NCBI GenBank assembly: GCA_041671305.1
Contig: JBAZBX010000013.1
Coordinates: 1 to 29,316, forward strand
Direction of reading: 5' to 3'
Source: CAIPBY01 sp041671305
Lineage (GTDB): Bacteria > Patescibacteriota > Patescibacteriia > 2-01-FULL-39-33
DNA length: 29,316 bases
Shown here piece by piece: positions 1 through 7,227 of the stretch (the stretch's first letter is position 1; the number at the start of each line of letters is the position of its first letter). The notes beneath the pieces are model-generated. The model did no database searches and was not told the DNA's origin. It saw only the letters and a program-made list of their open reading frames with translations. Both the position numbers and the translations under genes were made by a program.

Positions 1-349
1 AAGCACCTTTCGCCAAAGCGCGAGTGTAAGCCGAACCTCAGCCAGCAGGATGAGGTGAGCGAAACGAAGCGCGACTAAGCAAGATAAAGAACACTCCGAG
101 CATAAGGCGAAATTGCGTCCCCCAAAACCTTTGGTTCTTTCAGTTATGAAAGAACATGAGAAATAACCGAGGAATAAAACAAAAAGAACCTAGATCCCGG
201 GTCAAGTCCGGAATAACAATAAAAAATTAACTTAATGAAAGAAAAATAAAAATTTACAGTTTTATCTTAATTTAGCTAATATTTAATAATTATCAATAAT
301 AAATTATCTAAAATTAGACAAGAAAGTATCAAAAAAGAGGCTTTAGCTA
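1..349. other. Non-coding, hairpin-rich intergenic region
   Basis: I see no convincing gene here. Plus frame 1 is open from the window edge to a TAA at 76-78, so the last 25 codons of an upstream gene are possible but unproven. The first ~220 bases are richer in GC than the flanks and hold small inverted repeats: a 9-bp stem at 134-142/147-155 (GTTCTTTCA/TGAAAGAAC, loop GTTA), a 5-bp stem CCTCA/TGAGG around 36-55, and a CCCGGGTCAAG-type segment near 196-215 that resembles dispersed intergenic hairpin repeats of other bacteria. Bases 230-349 are very AT-rich and contain the motif TATCTAAAATTAGACAAGA at 305-323. Confidence 0.4.
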
Positions 350-378
350 TTGACTAAATAAGAAAAAAGTGCTATACT
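350..378 (+). promoter_or_regulatory. Sigma-70 type promoter of the lysozyme-like gene
   Basis: TTGACT (350-355), a 17-bp spacer and TATACT (373-378) give a near-consensus promoter. The expected transcription start is about 385, leaving a leader of about 54 nt before the ATG at 439. The 12 bases TTAGCTATTGAC covering the -35 region are identical to those at the cca promoter (minus strand, 15500-15512 region). Confidence 0.75.
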
Positions 379-438
379 AGATGGTTGCGCAATTTGGAAA
401 ACCAGGTTTGCCGACAAATCTAATAAATAAGCCAATAT

Positions 439-1029
439 ATGCTAAAAAGTAAAGAAAAAGCCATATTACTTGTATTTTCGGTCTTTGTCTTTCAGTTAGC
501 TTTTCCTCAGTATTCTTATGCTTACGGTTTTGACCAAAGTAATGCTTTTATTGCCAATACCAACAGCACTACCAGTGTTTTAGCCGATAATAGCGCATCT
601 TCTGAGGATAATCAGGTTGTTTTTTATGATGGCGGATCTAGCACTGTTCAGGCATGTAATTCCTATGAAGTGCTTTCTGGAATTAATGTGTTTATTAAAC
701 CGGAAAATATTGATAATAGCTCGGTTGAGTCTAATCCTCAAACTATCCGAGAATATGTTTTAAATGAAGCCAAAAAGGTTGGTTTGAACCCAAATGAGGT
801 AGATAAAATTATTAATTGTGAGAGCAGATGGGATCCTAAGGCTATGGGACACAACAAAAATGGCAGTTATGATGCCGGTTTATGGCAAATTAACTCCATT
901 CATAAAAGTTTGACCTTGGCTGAAAAGATGGACTATAAAGTAGCCACTCAGTGGGCGCTTAATAAAAGGTTAAACGACGGTAACTGGTCTGCCTGGTATT
1001 GTGCCAGAAAAGTCGGTATCAGAACCTAA
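439..1029 (+). CDS. Secreted lysozyme-like / lytic transglycosylase protein
   Basis: A 196-residue exported protein. Residues 4-9 are basic, residues 9-23 form a hydrophobic signal segment, and a likely cleavage site follows the SYA near residue 28. Residues 30-100 are Ser/Asn/Thr-rich and look like a linker. The C-terminal ~95 residues resemble a lysozyme/SLT fold: a helix ending in INCESRWDP with candidate catalytic Glu128, then the short conserved segment DAGLWQINSIH (146-156) and the ending NWSAWYCAR. Cys127 and Cys188 could form a disulfide outside the membrane. The inferred role is peptidoglycan cleavage, either in the cell's own envelope or in a neighbour's wall. The gene stands alone between its own promoter and a bidirectional terminator. 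The fold assignment is by motif only. Confidence 0.8.
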   Translation: MLKSKEKAILLVFSVFVFQLAFPQYSYAYGFDQSNAFIANTNSTTSVLADNSASSEDNQVVFYDGGSSTVQACNSYEVLSGINVFIKPENIDNSSVESNPQTIREYVLNEAKKVGLNPNEVDKIINCESRWDPKAMGHNKNGSYDAGLWQINSIHKSLTLAEKMDYKVATQWALNKRLNDGNWSAWYCARKVGIRT

Positions 1030-1041
1030 AATATTTACATA

Positions 1042-1073
1042 AAAAACAATCCGCTTAAAGCGGATTGTTTTTG
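1042..1073. terminator. Bidirectional terminator between lysozyme-like gene and tRNA-Cys
   Basis: A near-perfect palindrome, AAAAACAATCCGCTT / AAGCGGATTGTTTTT, has T-runs on both strands. It can end the plus-strand lysozyme-like gene and the minus-strand tRNA-Cys. A nearly identical hairpin ends the HU gene at 8401-8428. Confidence 0.85.
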
Positions 1074-1077
1074 TTTG

Positions 1078-1149
1078 AGGTCACGGCCGGGATCGAACCG
1101 GCGAATAACGGTTTTGCAGACCGTCGCCTTACCACTTGGCTACGTGACC
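1078..1149 (-). tRNA. tRNA-Cys(GCA)
   Basis: Read on the minus strand, this has a 7-bp acceptor stem GGTCACG/CGTGACC, a D-arm, an anticodon stem ACGGT/ACCGT around loop CTGCAAA (anticodon GCA), and a T-arm GCCGG-TTCGATC-CCGGC. The discriminator is U73, the known cysteine identity base. CCA is not encoded, so the CCA-adding enzyme encoded at 13913-15415 would be needed. Confidence 0.95.
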
Positions 1150-1161
1150 AGGCCTGAATAT

Positions 1162-1190
1162 AGATTAGCAAAATTTTAGAAATATTTCAA
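1162..1190 (-). promoter_or_regulatory. Promoter of tRNA-Cys
   Basis: On the minus strand, TTGAAA (1190-1185), a 17-bp spacer and TAATCT (1167-1162) lie 12 nt upstream of the tRNA 5' end. It is divergent from the infB promoter. Confidence 0.5.
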
Positions 1191-1207
1191 TTTTACTGCC
1201 CGAATAC

Positions 1208-1236
1208 TTGATTTTTTTCTTATTTTTTGGTAAAAT
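1208..1236 (+). promoter_or_regulatory. Promoter of infB-rbfA
   Basis: TTGATT (1208-1213), 17 bp, TAAAAT (1231-1236). The TTG that could be read as an in-frame start at 1208 is the -35 box, so translation cannot begin there. The predicted transcript starts near 1243. Confidence 0.7.
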
Positions 1237-1264
1237 AAATATTGTCAAATTAATTATCAAATCC

Positions 1265-3247
1265 ATGAATGTTGCCGAATTAGCTAGAAAACTCCAAGTT
1301 ACAAGCAATGAATTGCTGGAAAAGCTCCCGCATATTGGTTTTGATATTGGCAGACGCGCTATTAAGGTTGATGATCGTTTGGCCGAAAAGATTATAGATG
1401 CCTGGAAGCGCAATGCCAAATTAGAAAAAGAAAAGGCTAGAATTGAAGAAATTAGAGGAACTGGCAAAGTTGAGGATGTTGTGGCTGTGGCAGAAATAGT
1501 TGAAGTTAAAATTCCTCAAGTTATCACGGTTAGGGAGTTTGCTTCTATTCTTAATTTACCAATCAATAAGGTTTTGATGGAACTTATGAAAAATGGCGTT
1601 CTTGCTTCTATGAATGAGAGGATTGATTTTGATACGGCTAGTATTATTGGGGAAGAACTGGGATTTAAGGTATCGCTTGATGAAATTAAGGTGGATAGTA
1701 CCCAAGAAGAATCCCAACAAAAAATCAAAGATGTTTTATGCGATAAGGAAGGATGCGTGACCAGACCGCCGGTAATTGTAGTTATGGGACACGTGGATCA
1801 TGGCAAAACCAAGATATTGGATAGTATTAGAACTACGGATGTCGTGGCCGGAGAAAGCGGTGGTATTACTCAGCACATCGGTGCTTATCAGGTCCATAGG
1901 AACAATAGATTGCTTACCTTTATTGATACTCCTGGTCATGAAGCTTTTACCGCCATGCGTTCTCGTGGCGCCAGAGTGGCTGATATTGCTGTTTTGGTAG
2001 TAGCCGCAGATGATGGAGTTCAACCGCAAACCAAGGAAGCCATTAAGATAATTCAGGATGCCGGATTGCCGTTTGTGGTAGCCATAAATAAAATTGATAA
2101 ACCGGAGGCTAATATTGAAAAAGCAAAACAGGATTTGTCTTCGCTTGGGTTGCTTCCCGAAGATTGGGGAGGCGAGGTAATTTGCGTGCCTGTTTCCGCC
2201 AAGACCGGAGAAGGCATAGAAGAATTATTGGAGACCTTGATTTTGATAGCTGATATGAATAAAGAAACTATTATGGCCAATCCGGATAGACCGGCTATTG
2301 GTACGATTATTGAGTCTCACGTGGACAAGGGAGAAGGTCCGGTGGCTACAATTTTGGTTCAATCTGGAACGCTGTGCGTGGGAAATATTTTATGCGTTGG
2401 TGATTCTTATTTCGGAAAAGTCAGGTCACTTCGTGATTATAAGGGTATGAATATTGAATGCGCACCTCCGGGAACCCCGATTAAGATTTTGGGACTGAAG
2501 GTTTCTCCTGATGTGGGTAGCGTTTTGGAAGTCTCTTGTGATGAAAAGAATTTGAACAAAGATATCAAAAATCAGAAAGCTAAGCAGGAAAAAGATTTTT
2601 CTGTCCAATCTCACCATGCCATTGAAAATTCTGATTCAGTTCAGTTTGTTAATCTGATTCTTAAGGGTGATGTGTTGGGTTCGGTTGAAGCTATTATTGA
2701 GAGTTTGGCTAAGCTGGAAACTAGTGACATAAAAGTAAAAATTATTGCCAAAGGTTTGGGTATGATTACGGAAGCGGATGTGCTCAAAGCTGAAGCGACT
2801 GGTGCAAAGATTATTGGATTTCACATCAAACCAAGTACGGCCGTTTCAAGTTTGGCCAGGGATAAAAATGTTGATATTAAATTATATGATGTTATTTATC
2901 ATTTGATTGAAGATGTCCAAAAGGAAATGCTTACTTTAATTAAGAAGGAAATGGTGCAAAGATTGATTGGTAAGTTTCAAGTGATCAAAGTCTTTAGGCG
3001 TGAATCCAAAAATATGATTCTTGGTGGCAGAGTTACTGAAGGGTATATTGAGGCATGTGATACTGTTGTGGTCGTTAGAAATGGATTAGCGCTTGCCTCA
3101 GGCAAGGTGACTAGAGTTGAATTATCCAGGCAAGTCATTGATAAGGTGAATTCCGGTCAGGAATGCGGAGTGAATTATGAGGGAAATTCCGTGGCTGATG
3201 TTGGTGATGAACTGGAATTCTATAGAGAAGAAGAAGGAAAAAAGTAA
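1265..3247 (+). CDS. infB: Translation initiation factor IF-2
   Basis: A 660-residue GTPase that places initiator fMet-tRNA on the 30S subunit. Two IF2N-type helical modules come first (about residues 1-50 and 85-140), then the G domain with GHVDHGKT (175-182), switch I GGITQHIG, DTPGHEAF, NKID (275-278) and SAK (311-313). Domains II, III and IV (the fMet-tRNA binding part) make up the rest. The protein is shorter than the ~740-890 residues of IF2 from model bacteria because the N-terminal extension is reduced. I place the start at 1265 (MNVAELARKLQVTS), where IF2N homology begins. The frame is open 19 codons further upstream, but that segment overlaps the promoter. rbfA follows after 3 nt, so the two genes are co-transcribed. 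Confidence 0.97.
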   Translation: MNVAELARKLQVTSNELLEKLPHIGFDIGRRAIKVDDRLAEKIIDAWKRNAKLEKEKARIEEIRGTGKVEDVVAVAEIVEVKIPQVITVREFASILNLPINKVLMELMKNGVLASMNERIDFDTASIIGEELGFKVSLDEIKVDSTQEESQQKIKDVLCDKEGCVTRPPVIVVMGHVDHGKTKILDSIRTTDVVAGESGGITQHIGAYQVHRNNRLLTFIDTPGHEAFTAMRSRGARVADIAVLVVAADDGVQPQTKEAIKIIQDAGLPFVVAINKIDKPEANIEKAKQDLSSLGLLPEDWGGEVICVPVSAKTGEGIEELLETLILIADMNKETIMANPDRPAIGTIIESHVDKGEGPVATILVQSGTLCVGNILCVGDSYFGKVRSLRDYKGMNIECAPPGTPIKILGLKVSPDVGSVLEVSCDEKNLNKDIKNQKAKQEKDFSVQSHHAIENSDSVQFVNLILKGDVLGSVEAIIESLAKLETSDIKVKIIAKGLGMITEADVLKAEATGAKIIGFHIKPSTAVSSLARDKNVDIKLYDVIYHLIEDVQKEMLTLIKKEMVQRLIGKFQVIKVFRRESKNMILGGRVTEGYIEACDTVVVVRNGLALASGKVTRVELSRQVIDKVNSGQECGVNYEGNSVADVGDELEFYREEEGKK

Positions 3248-3250
3248 TAT

Positions 3251-3586
3251 ATGCCCACAGAAAGAATGCCAAAAATAAATGAGCTGTTACGTGCCAATAT
3301 TGCCCAGGCCATCAGGGAAGAATTGGAAGTGCCTTTGGGAAGTGTGGTGAGCGTCATCAGTGTGAAGACTTCCTCGGATTTGCACTATGCCAAGGCATAT
3401 GTAAGTATTGTGCCTGATGACAAGTCGCAGGAAATTTTGAATCTTCTTAATCGCCATACCAAAACTATTCAGTCATTTTTGGCTGATAAGATAGTGCTTC
3501 GCAATACTCCCAAGTTGCAATTTATGATTGATGATATTGAGCAGAAAGCCGCAGAGATAGACAGGCTATTGGATAATTTGCAGTAA
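3251..3586 (+). CDS. rbfA: Ribosome-binding factor A
   Basis: A 111-residue KH-like protein that binds the 30S subunit during late maturation of the 5' end of 16S rRNA. The sequence has the typical N-terminus (RMPKINELLRANIAQAIREEL), the central segment SSDLHYAKAYVSIVPDD, and the ending in which PKLQFMIDD precedes a helix. Length is normal for the family. It starts 3 nt after the infB stop, with a purine-rich AGAAGAAGGA stretch inside the end of infB. The infB-rbfA pair is a common bacterial arrangement. A hairpin terminator follows at 3603. Confidence 0.95.
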   Translation: MPTERMPKINELLRANIAQAIREELEVPLGSVVSVISVKTSSDLHYAKAYVSIVPDDKSQEILNLLNRHTKTIQSFLADKIVLRNTPKLQFMIDDIEQKAAEIDRLLDNLQ

Positions 3587-3602
3587 TTAAGATTTTTATA
3601 TA

Positions 3603-3629
3603 GGTCCCGATTTTGTCGGGTCGTTTTTT
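3603..3629 (+). terminator. Terminator of infB-rbfA
   Basis: CCCGA (3606-3610), a TTTTG loop and TCGGG (3616-3620) are followed by the T-run at 3624-3629. Short but well formed. Confidence 0.7.
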
Positions 3630-3649
3630 AAATCAAGATAGCCGAGACA

Positions 3650-3678
3650 TTGACAAAGGCAATTAAAAGAAGTATACT
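3650..3678 (+). promoter_or_regulatory. Promoter of DHH phosphoesterase gene (near-leaderless)
   Basis: TTGACA (3650-3655), 17 bp, TATACT (3673-3678). The expected start at about 3685 is only about 3 nt before the ATG at 3688, so the mRNA should be almost leaderless. Confidence 0.8.
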
Positions 3679-3687
3679 CACTCCTTA

Positions 3688-4644
3688 ATGAAAATTATGA
3701 ATTACATATTTGATCAAATAAATCAGGAGATTGCTCAAGCGCAAAGAATCCTTCTCATTTCTCATCAGAAGCCTGATGGCGATGCTTGTGGTTCCGTTTT
3801 AGGCATGCTTTCTTATCTTCAATCCATTGGTAAGCAAGTGGGTGCTTTTGTAGCCGATAAACCAGCTTCATATTTCTCATATCTGCCCAATATTGATCAG
3901 ATATCTACTGATCTTAGTATTTTTTCTCAATCTTGGGACGTGGCTATATTTTTGGATTCATCTGATACCCCACATACCAAGGCGGATATGGATAAATTAT
4001 CACAGACAACTATTATAAATATTGATCATCACATTAGCAATAAGCAATACGGAAAAATTAATTATGTAGACGCTCAAGCCAGTTCGGCTTGCGAAATAGT
4101 TTATAATTATTTAACTTATGTCGGATTTGCTATGGACAAAAGAACAGCCACCTGCCTTTTATCCGGAATAATCAGCGATACCGGAGGATTCAAAAATTCA
4201 GCCACTAGTTTATTGGCCATGGATATTACTTCAAATCTCATACGCGCAGGGGCAAGCGTGGGAAATATTTCTAATTTGGTGGGTATGAATAAATCTATCA
4301 ACGGTTTGAAGTTGTGGGGAGAAGTATTGTCGCGCCTCAAGACCAATGCCGAATATGATATCGCTTATACTTATATCAAACATTCGGATTTTAAAAAATT
4401 CAATGTCAGCGAGGAAGAGCTTGATGGTTTTATTGATTTTCTTAACGTCATAGTGGATGCCAAAGCTGCCATATTATTCCGTTTGGAATCGGAACAAACC
4501 AGAGTTAGTATGAGAACTACCAAAAATGATGTAGATTTATCACAAATCGCTTCATCCTTTGGCGGTGGAGGACACAAGAAGGCGGCAGGATTTACCTTGG
4601 ATTTTGCACTGGAAGAGCAAAACGGAGAGTTATTGATTTCTTAA
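3688..4644 (+). CDS. NrnA-like DHH/DHHA1 phosphoesterase
   Basis: A 318-residue protein of the DHH family, the group that includes NrnA (oligoribonuclease / pAp phosphatase) and c-di-nucleotide phosphodiesterases. All metal-binding motifs are present: SHQKPDGDACGS (His26, Asp30, Asp32), FLDSSD (Asp90), the DHH triad at 113-115 and SDTGGF (Asp164). The C-terminal DHHA1 domain has the substrate-binding GGGGH motif at 292-296. The likely role is degrading short RNA fragments or nucleotide phosphates in the cytoplasm, in keeping with the RNA-decay genes nearby. Met1 sits about 3 nt from the predicted transcription start. A second in-frame Met (codon 4) is an alternative. A degenerate paralogue lies at 16548-17687. 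The exact substrate cannot be read from sequence. Confidence 0.9.
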   Translation: MKIMNYIFDQINQEIAQAQRILLISHQKPDGDACGSVLGMLSYLQSIGKQVGAFVADKPASYFSYLPNIDQISTDLSIFSQSWDVAIFLDSSDTPHTKADMDKLSQTTIINIDHHISNKQYGKINYVDAQASSACEIVYNYLTYVGFAMDKRTATCLLSGIISDTGGFKNSATSLLAMDITSNLIRAGASVGNISNLVGMNKSINGLKLWGEVLSRLKTNAEYDIAYTYIKHSDFKKFNVSEEELDGFIDFLNVIVDAKAAILFRLESEQTRVSMRTTKNDVDLSQIASSFGGGGHKKAAGFTLDFALEEQNGELLIS

Positions 4645-4667
4645 TGTTTTTTTGATAAGTTTAAGGT

Positions 4668-4673
4668 TATAAT
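4668..4673 (+). promoter_or_regulatory. Possible -10 element for clpP
   Basis: TATAAT occurs 47 nt upstream of the clpP start, but no good -35 box is found at 16-18 bp. Confidence 0.3.
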
Positions 4674-4720
4674 TAAATATAAATTTAATTCTTAATGGAT
4701 AATTTTTAATTAAAAACTAT

Positions 4721-5296
4721 ATGCATTTAATTCCAACGGTTATTGAAAAGACAAATATGGGAGAAAGAGCCTACGATATTTATTCTAGACTTTTGAAGGA
4801 TAGGATAATCTTCCTGGGTTCGTCAATTGACGACGCGGTTGCCAATACTATAATCGCCCAGTTGCTTTTTTTGGATAATGAAGAAAAAAATCAAGATATC
4901 AAGATTTATGTTAATTCTCCAGGCGGGTCTGTTTCGGCGGGACTTGCCATTTATGACACCATGCAATATGTGAAGTCTGACGTTTCCACAATCTGCGTAG
5001 GACTGGCCGGAAGCATGGGAGCGATAATTCTCGCTGGTGGCGCCAAGGGCAAGAGATTGGCTTTGCCTAATTCTGAAATTATGATTCATCAAGTTATGGG
5101 TGGCGCAGAAGGGCAGGCGACTGATATCAAAATCAGAGCCGAACACATCCTCAAGGTAAAAAGCAAATTAGATAAGATTTTGGTCAAACATACCAATAGA
5201 ACTCTGTCTCAGATTGAAAAAGATACGGACAGGGATTATTTTATGACTCCAGAAGAGGCCATGACTTATGGCATTATTGACAAAATAGTTAAATAA
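4721..5296 (+). CDS. clpP: ATP-dependent Clp protease proteolytic subunit
   Basis: A 191-residue serine protease that assembles as a double heptamer and degrades proteins fed by Clp ATPases in the cytoplasm. The catalytic triad is visible as Ser98 (in AGSMGAIIL), His123 (in IMIHQVMGG) and Asp172 (in TDRDYFM). The N-terminus (LIPTVIEKT, then GERAYDIYSRLLKDRIIFLG) is that of the mature, axial-loop-forming enzyme, so little or no propeptide is expected. No ATPase partner (clpX or clpA/C) is in the window. No clear Shine-Dalgarno site precedes the ATG. A UUCG-loop terminator follows at once. Confidence 0.97.
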   Translation: MHLIPTVIEKTNMGERAYDIYSRLLKDRIIFLGSSIDDAVANTIIAQLLFLDNEEKNQDIKIYVNSPGGSVSAGLAIYDTMQYVKSDVSTICVGLAGSMGAIILAGGAKGKRLALPNSEIMIHQVMGGAEGQATDIKIRAEHILKVKSKLDKILVKHTNRTLSQIEKDTDRDYFMTPEEAMTYGIIDKIVK

Positions 5297-5299
5297 GAA

Positions 5300-5319
5300 G
5301 AGGCCTTCGGGCCTTTTTT
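5300..5319 (+). terminator. Terminator of clpP
   Basis: AGGCC-TTCG-GGCCT, a very stable UUCG tetraloop hairpin, is followed by a T-run at 5313-5319. Confidence 0.85.
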
Positions 5320-5356
5320 GGTGTCAAAGGAGTAAGATTTGCCTAGTTTCTCTTGG

Positions 5357-5385
5357 TTGACCTAATATGTGTATTATGTTAATAT
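5357..5385 (+). promoter_or_regulatory. Promoter of rny-ymdB
   Basis: TTGACC (5357-5362), 17 bp, TAATAT (5380-5385). The predicted start near 5392 gives an unusually long leader of about 287 nt before rny. Confidence 0.65.
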
Positions 5386-5391
5386 TAAATT

Positions 5392-5678
5392 ACTTAATTA
5401 ATTTTAAATCAAAAGGAAGTTTAGCTTTTTTTAATTAAGAATTGGTTGATAAAAAATATCTAAAATTAGACAAGATTCTAGTTAAGAATTATGAGATTAA
5501 AACTTTTCATCATAAATAAGGCAGTTTCCGGCAGAAAATTATCTTTGGTAAATAAAGGAAGATAAAATCAACCTCAATTCTTTGGTTAGCGACATAAAGT
5601 CTACCCGTCTATGGGCGGAACTAACCCCTTAAAGAGTTTAAAGCTAAATTTCTCTTTTATAAAAGTAAAGGGAAATTT
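5392..5678 (+). ncRNA. Long structured 5' leader of rny (candidate regulatory RNA)
   Basis: About 287 nt lie between the predicted transcription start and the rny ATG, with no recognised gene. The last ~110 nt can fold. GGTTAG (5584-5589) pairs with CTAACC (5621-5626), enclosing GAC-AUAAA-GUC and CCGUC-UAUG-GGCGG, a three-way-junction shape. AAAGAG (5631-5636) pairs with CTCTTT (5652-5657). CCCTT (5626-5630) can pair with AAGGG (5668-5672), the likely ribosome binding site of rny. CAACC (5569-5573) competes for GGTT, so two exclusive folds are possible. A 24-codon ORF (5491-5565) sits upstream. I recognise no known riboswitch class. Confidence 0.4.
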
Positions 5679-7208
5679 ATGGAAAATTTAATAATTTTTA
5701 TCGTAGTGACGGTGATTGCTTTGGCGATCGGTTTTTTGTTGGGTTATTTAACCAGAAAACAATGGGCCAAAAATCGGAAGGACAGCATTGAGGCCAAGGT
5801 GGAGAAGATGCTTATTGATGCAAAAGGAAAGCAGAAAGAGATAATTTTGGAAGCTCAGGAGAAGTCCTTGAGGGTTTTGGAAGAGTCAAAAAATGATGCC
5901 AGGCAATTAAGGCAGGATACGGAATTGGCCAAAAAGAGATTGGAGAAAAGGGAAACTCTTTTTGATCAGAAGCTTTTGGATTTGGAAAATAAGAAACAGG
6001 AATTGTCAGACAAAATTGAAAAGGCCAATAAAACCAAGGAAGATATTTCCAAGATCAAGGATGAGCAATTAGCCAAGTTGGAAAAGATTGCAGGATTAAC
6101 CAAGGTTGAAGCCGAGAAGATATTAATGGATAACACAGAAAGATTGGTAGCAGATAATCTTGCTCACCGCATTACCAAGTTAGAGCAGGAAGCTTCTGAA
6201 GAATTGGAAAAGAAATCCAAGGAAATGTTATCGTTGGTTATTGAGAGATGCGCTTCTTCCCATGCTCAGGAAAACACTTCTTCTGTCGTGGATATTCCCA
6301 ATGATGAAATGAAAGGAAGAATTATCGGTCGTGAAGGCAGAAATATCAAAACCATTGAACAGCTAACAGGCGTAGAAATTATTATTGATGATACGCCACA
6401 GGCAATTACTTTGTCAGCTTTCAGTCCGATTAGAAGACAGGTCGCCAAGAAGGCCATTGAAAAATTAATATTTGATGGCAGAATACATCCAGCTAGAATT
6501 GAAGAAACTATCAAGGAAGCCAAGCAGGAAATTGCTTTGGATATCAAAAAAGCGGGAGAAGCCACTGTTTATGAGCTTGGCATTGCTGGGCTTGATCCTA
6601 AGTTAGTGCAAATACTTGGCAGATTGAAATATAGAACGAGTTACGGACAAAATATTTTAAACCACTCTATTGAGGTGGCTAATCTTTCTGCGTTGCTTGC
6701 AGAAGAATTGGGAGCTGATGTGGCTATGGCCAAAAAAGCCGGTTTGCTCCATGACGTAGGTAAGGCAGTTGATCATGAAGTTCAAGGTACGCATCCCGAG
6801 ATTGGCCGGGATATTTGCAGAAAATTCGGCATCGCTGAAGAAATCATTGATGCTGTCTTGTCTCATCATGATGACAAGCCCAAGACTTTGGTCGGCGTTA
6901 TTGTCAAAGTGGCAGATGCGATTTCTGGAGCTAGACCCGGTGCAAGAAAAGATTCTTACGAGAATTATTTGCAAAGACTTTCTGAATTAGAAAATATTGC
7001 GCTGAGCTTCGGTGGGATTGAAAAGGCTTATGCCATTCAAGCCGGAAGGGAAGTTAGAGTTTTTGTTAATCCTGACGATATTGATGATTTATCCGCAATT
7101 AAATTAGCCAAAGATATTGCTGAAAAGGTTGAGGCAGAGCTTAAATATCCTGGCGAAATCAAGGTTAATGTTATCAGAGAGAAGAGAATTGTAGAGTTTG
7201 CCAGATAA
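5679..7208 (+). CDS. rny: Ribonuclease Y
   Basis: A 509-residue membrane-anchored endoribonuclease that starts bulk mRNA decay. The order of parts is the family standard: a transmembrane anchor (about residues 3-24), a long charged coiled coil (about 30-190), a KH RNA-binding domain with the GREGRN loop (217-222), and an HD domain with His329, His358-Asp359 (GLLHDVGK) and SHHDD (395-399). Full length is near the usual ~520. The start is supported by AAAGGG 6-7 nt upstream, one of the few clear Shine-Dalgarno sites here. That site can be sequestered by the leader fold. ymdB follows 19 nt later, the same rny-ymdB order as in Bacillus. Confidence 0.97.
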   Translation: MENLIIFIVVTVIALAIGFLLGYLTRKQWAKNRKDSIEAKVEKMLIDAKGKQKEIILEAQEKSLRVLEESKNDARQLRQDTELAKKRLEKRETLFDQKLLDLENKKQELSDKIEKANKTKEDISKIKDEQLAKLEKIAGLTKVEAEKILMDNTERLVADNLAHRITKLEQEASEELEKKSKEMLSLVIERCASSHAQENTSSVVDIPNDEMKGRIIGREGRNIKTIEQLTGVEIIIDDTPQAITLSAFSPIRRQVAKKAIEKLIFDGRIHPARIEETIKEAKQEIALDIKKAGEATVYELGIAGLDPKLVQILGRLKYRTSYGQNILNHSIEVANLSALLAEELGADVAMAKKAGLLHDVGKAVDHEVQGTHPEIGRDICRKFGIAEEIIDAVLSHHDDKPKTLVGVIVKVADAISGARPGARKDSYENYLQRLSELENIALSFGGIEKAYAIQAGREVRVFVNPDDIDDLSAIKLAKDIAEKVEAELKYPGEIKVNVIREKRIVEFAR

Positions 7209-7227
7209 TTAAATAAGTATCAAGGTA

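Noticed and set aside
1208..1264. A 19-codon upstream extension of infB
   Set aside because: It would begin in the -35 box and encodes a hydrophobic stretch with no IF2N similarity.
1736..2029. A 97-codon frame antisense to infB, and similar long antisense frames in valS, pflB and rny
   Set aside because: They mirror strongly conserved sense genes and have no promoter or initiation signals.
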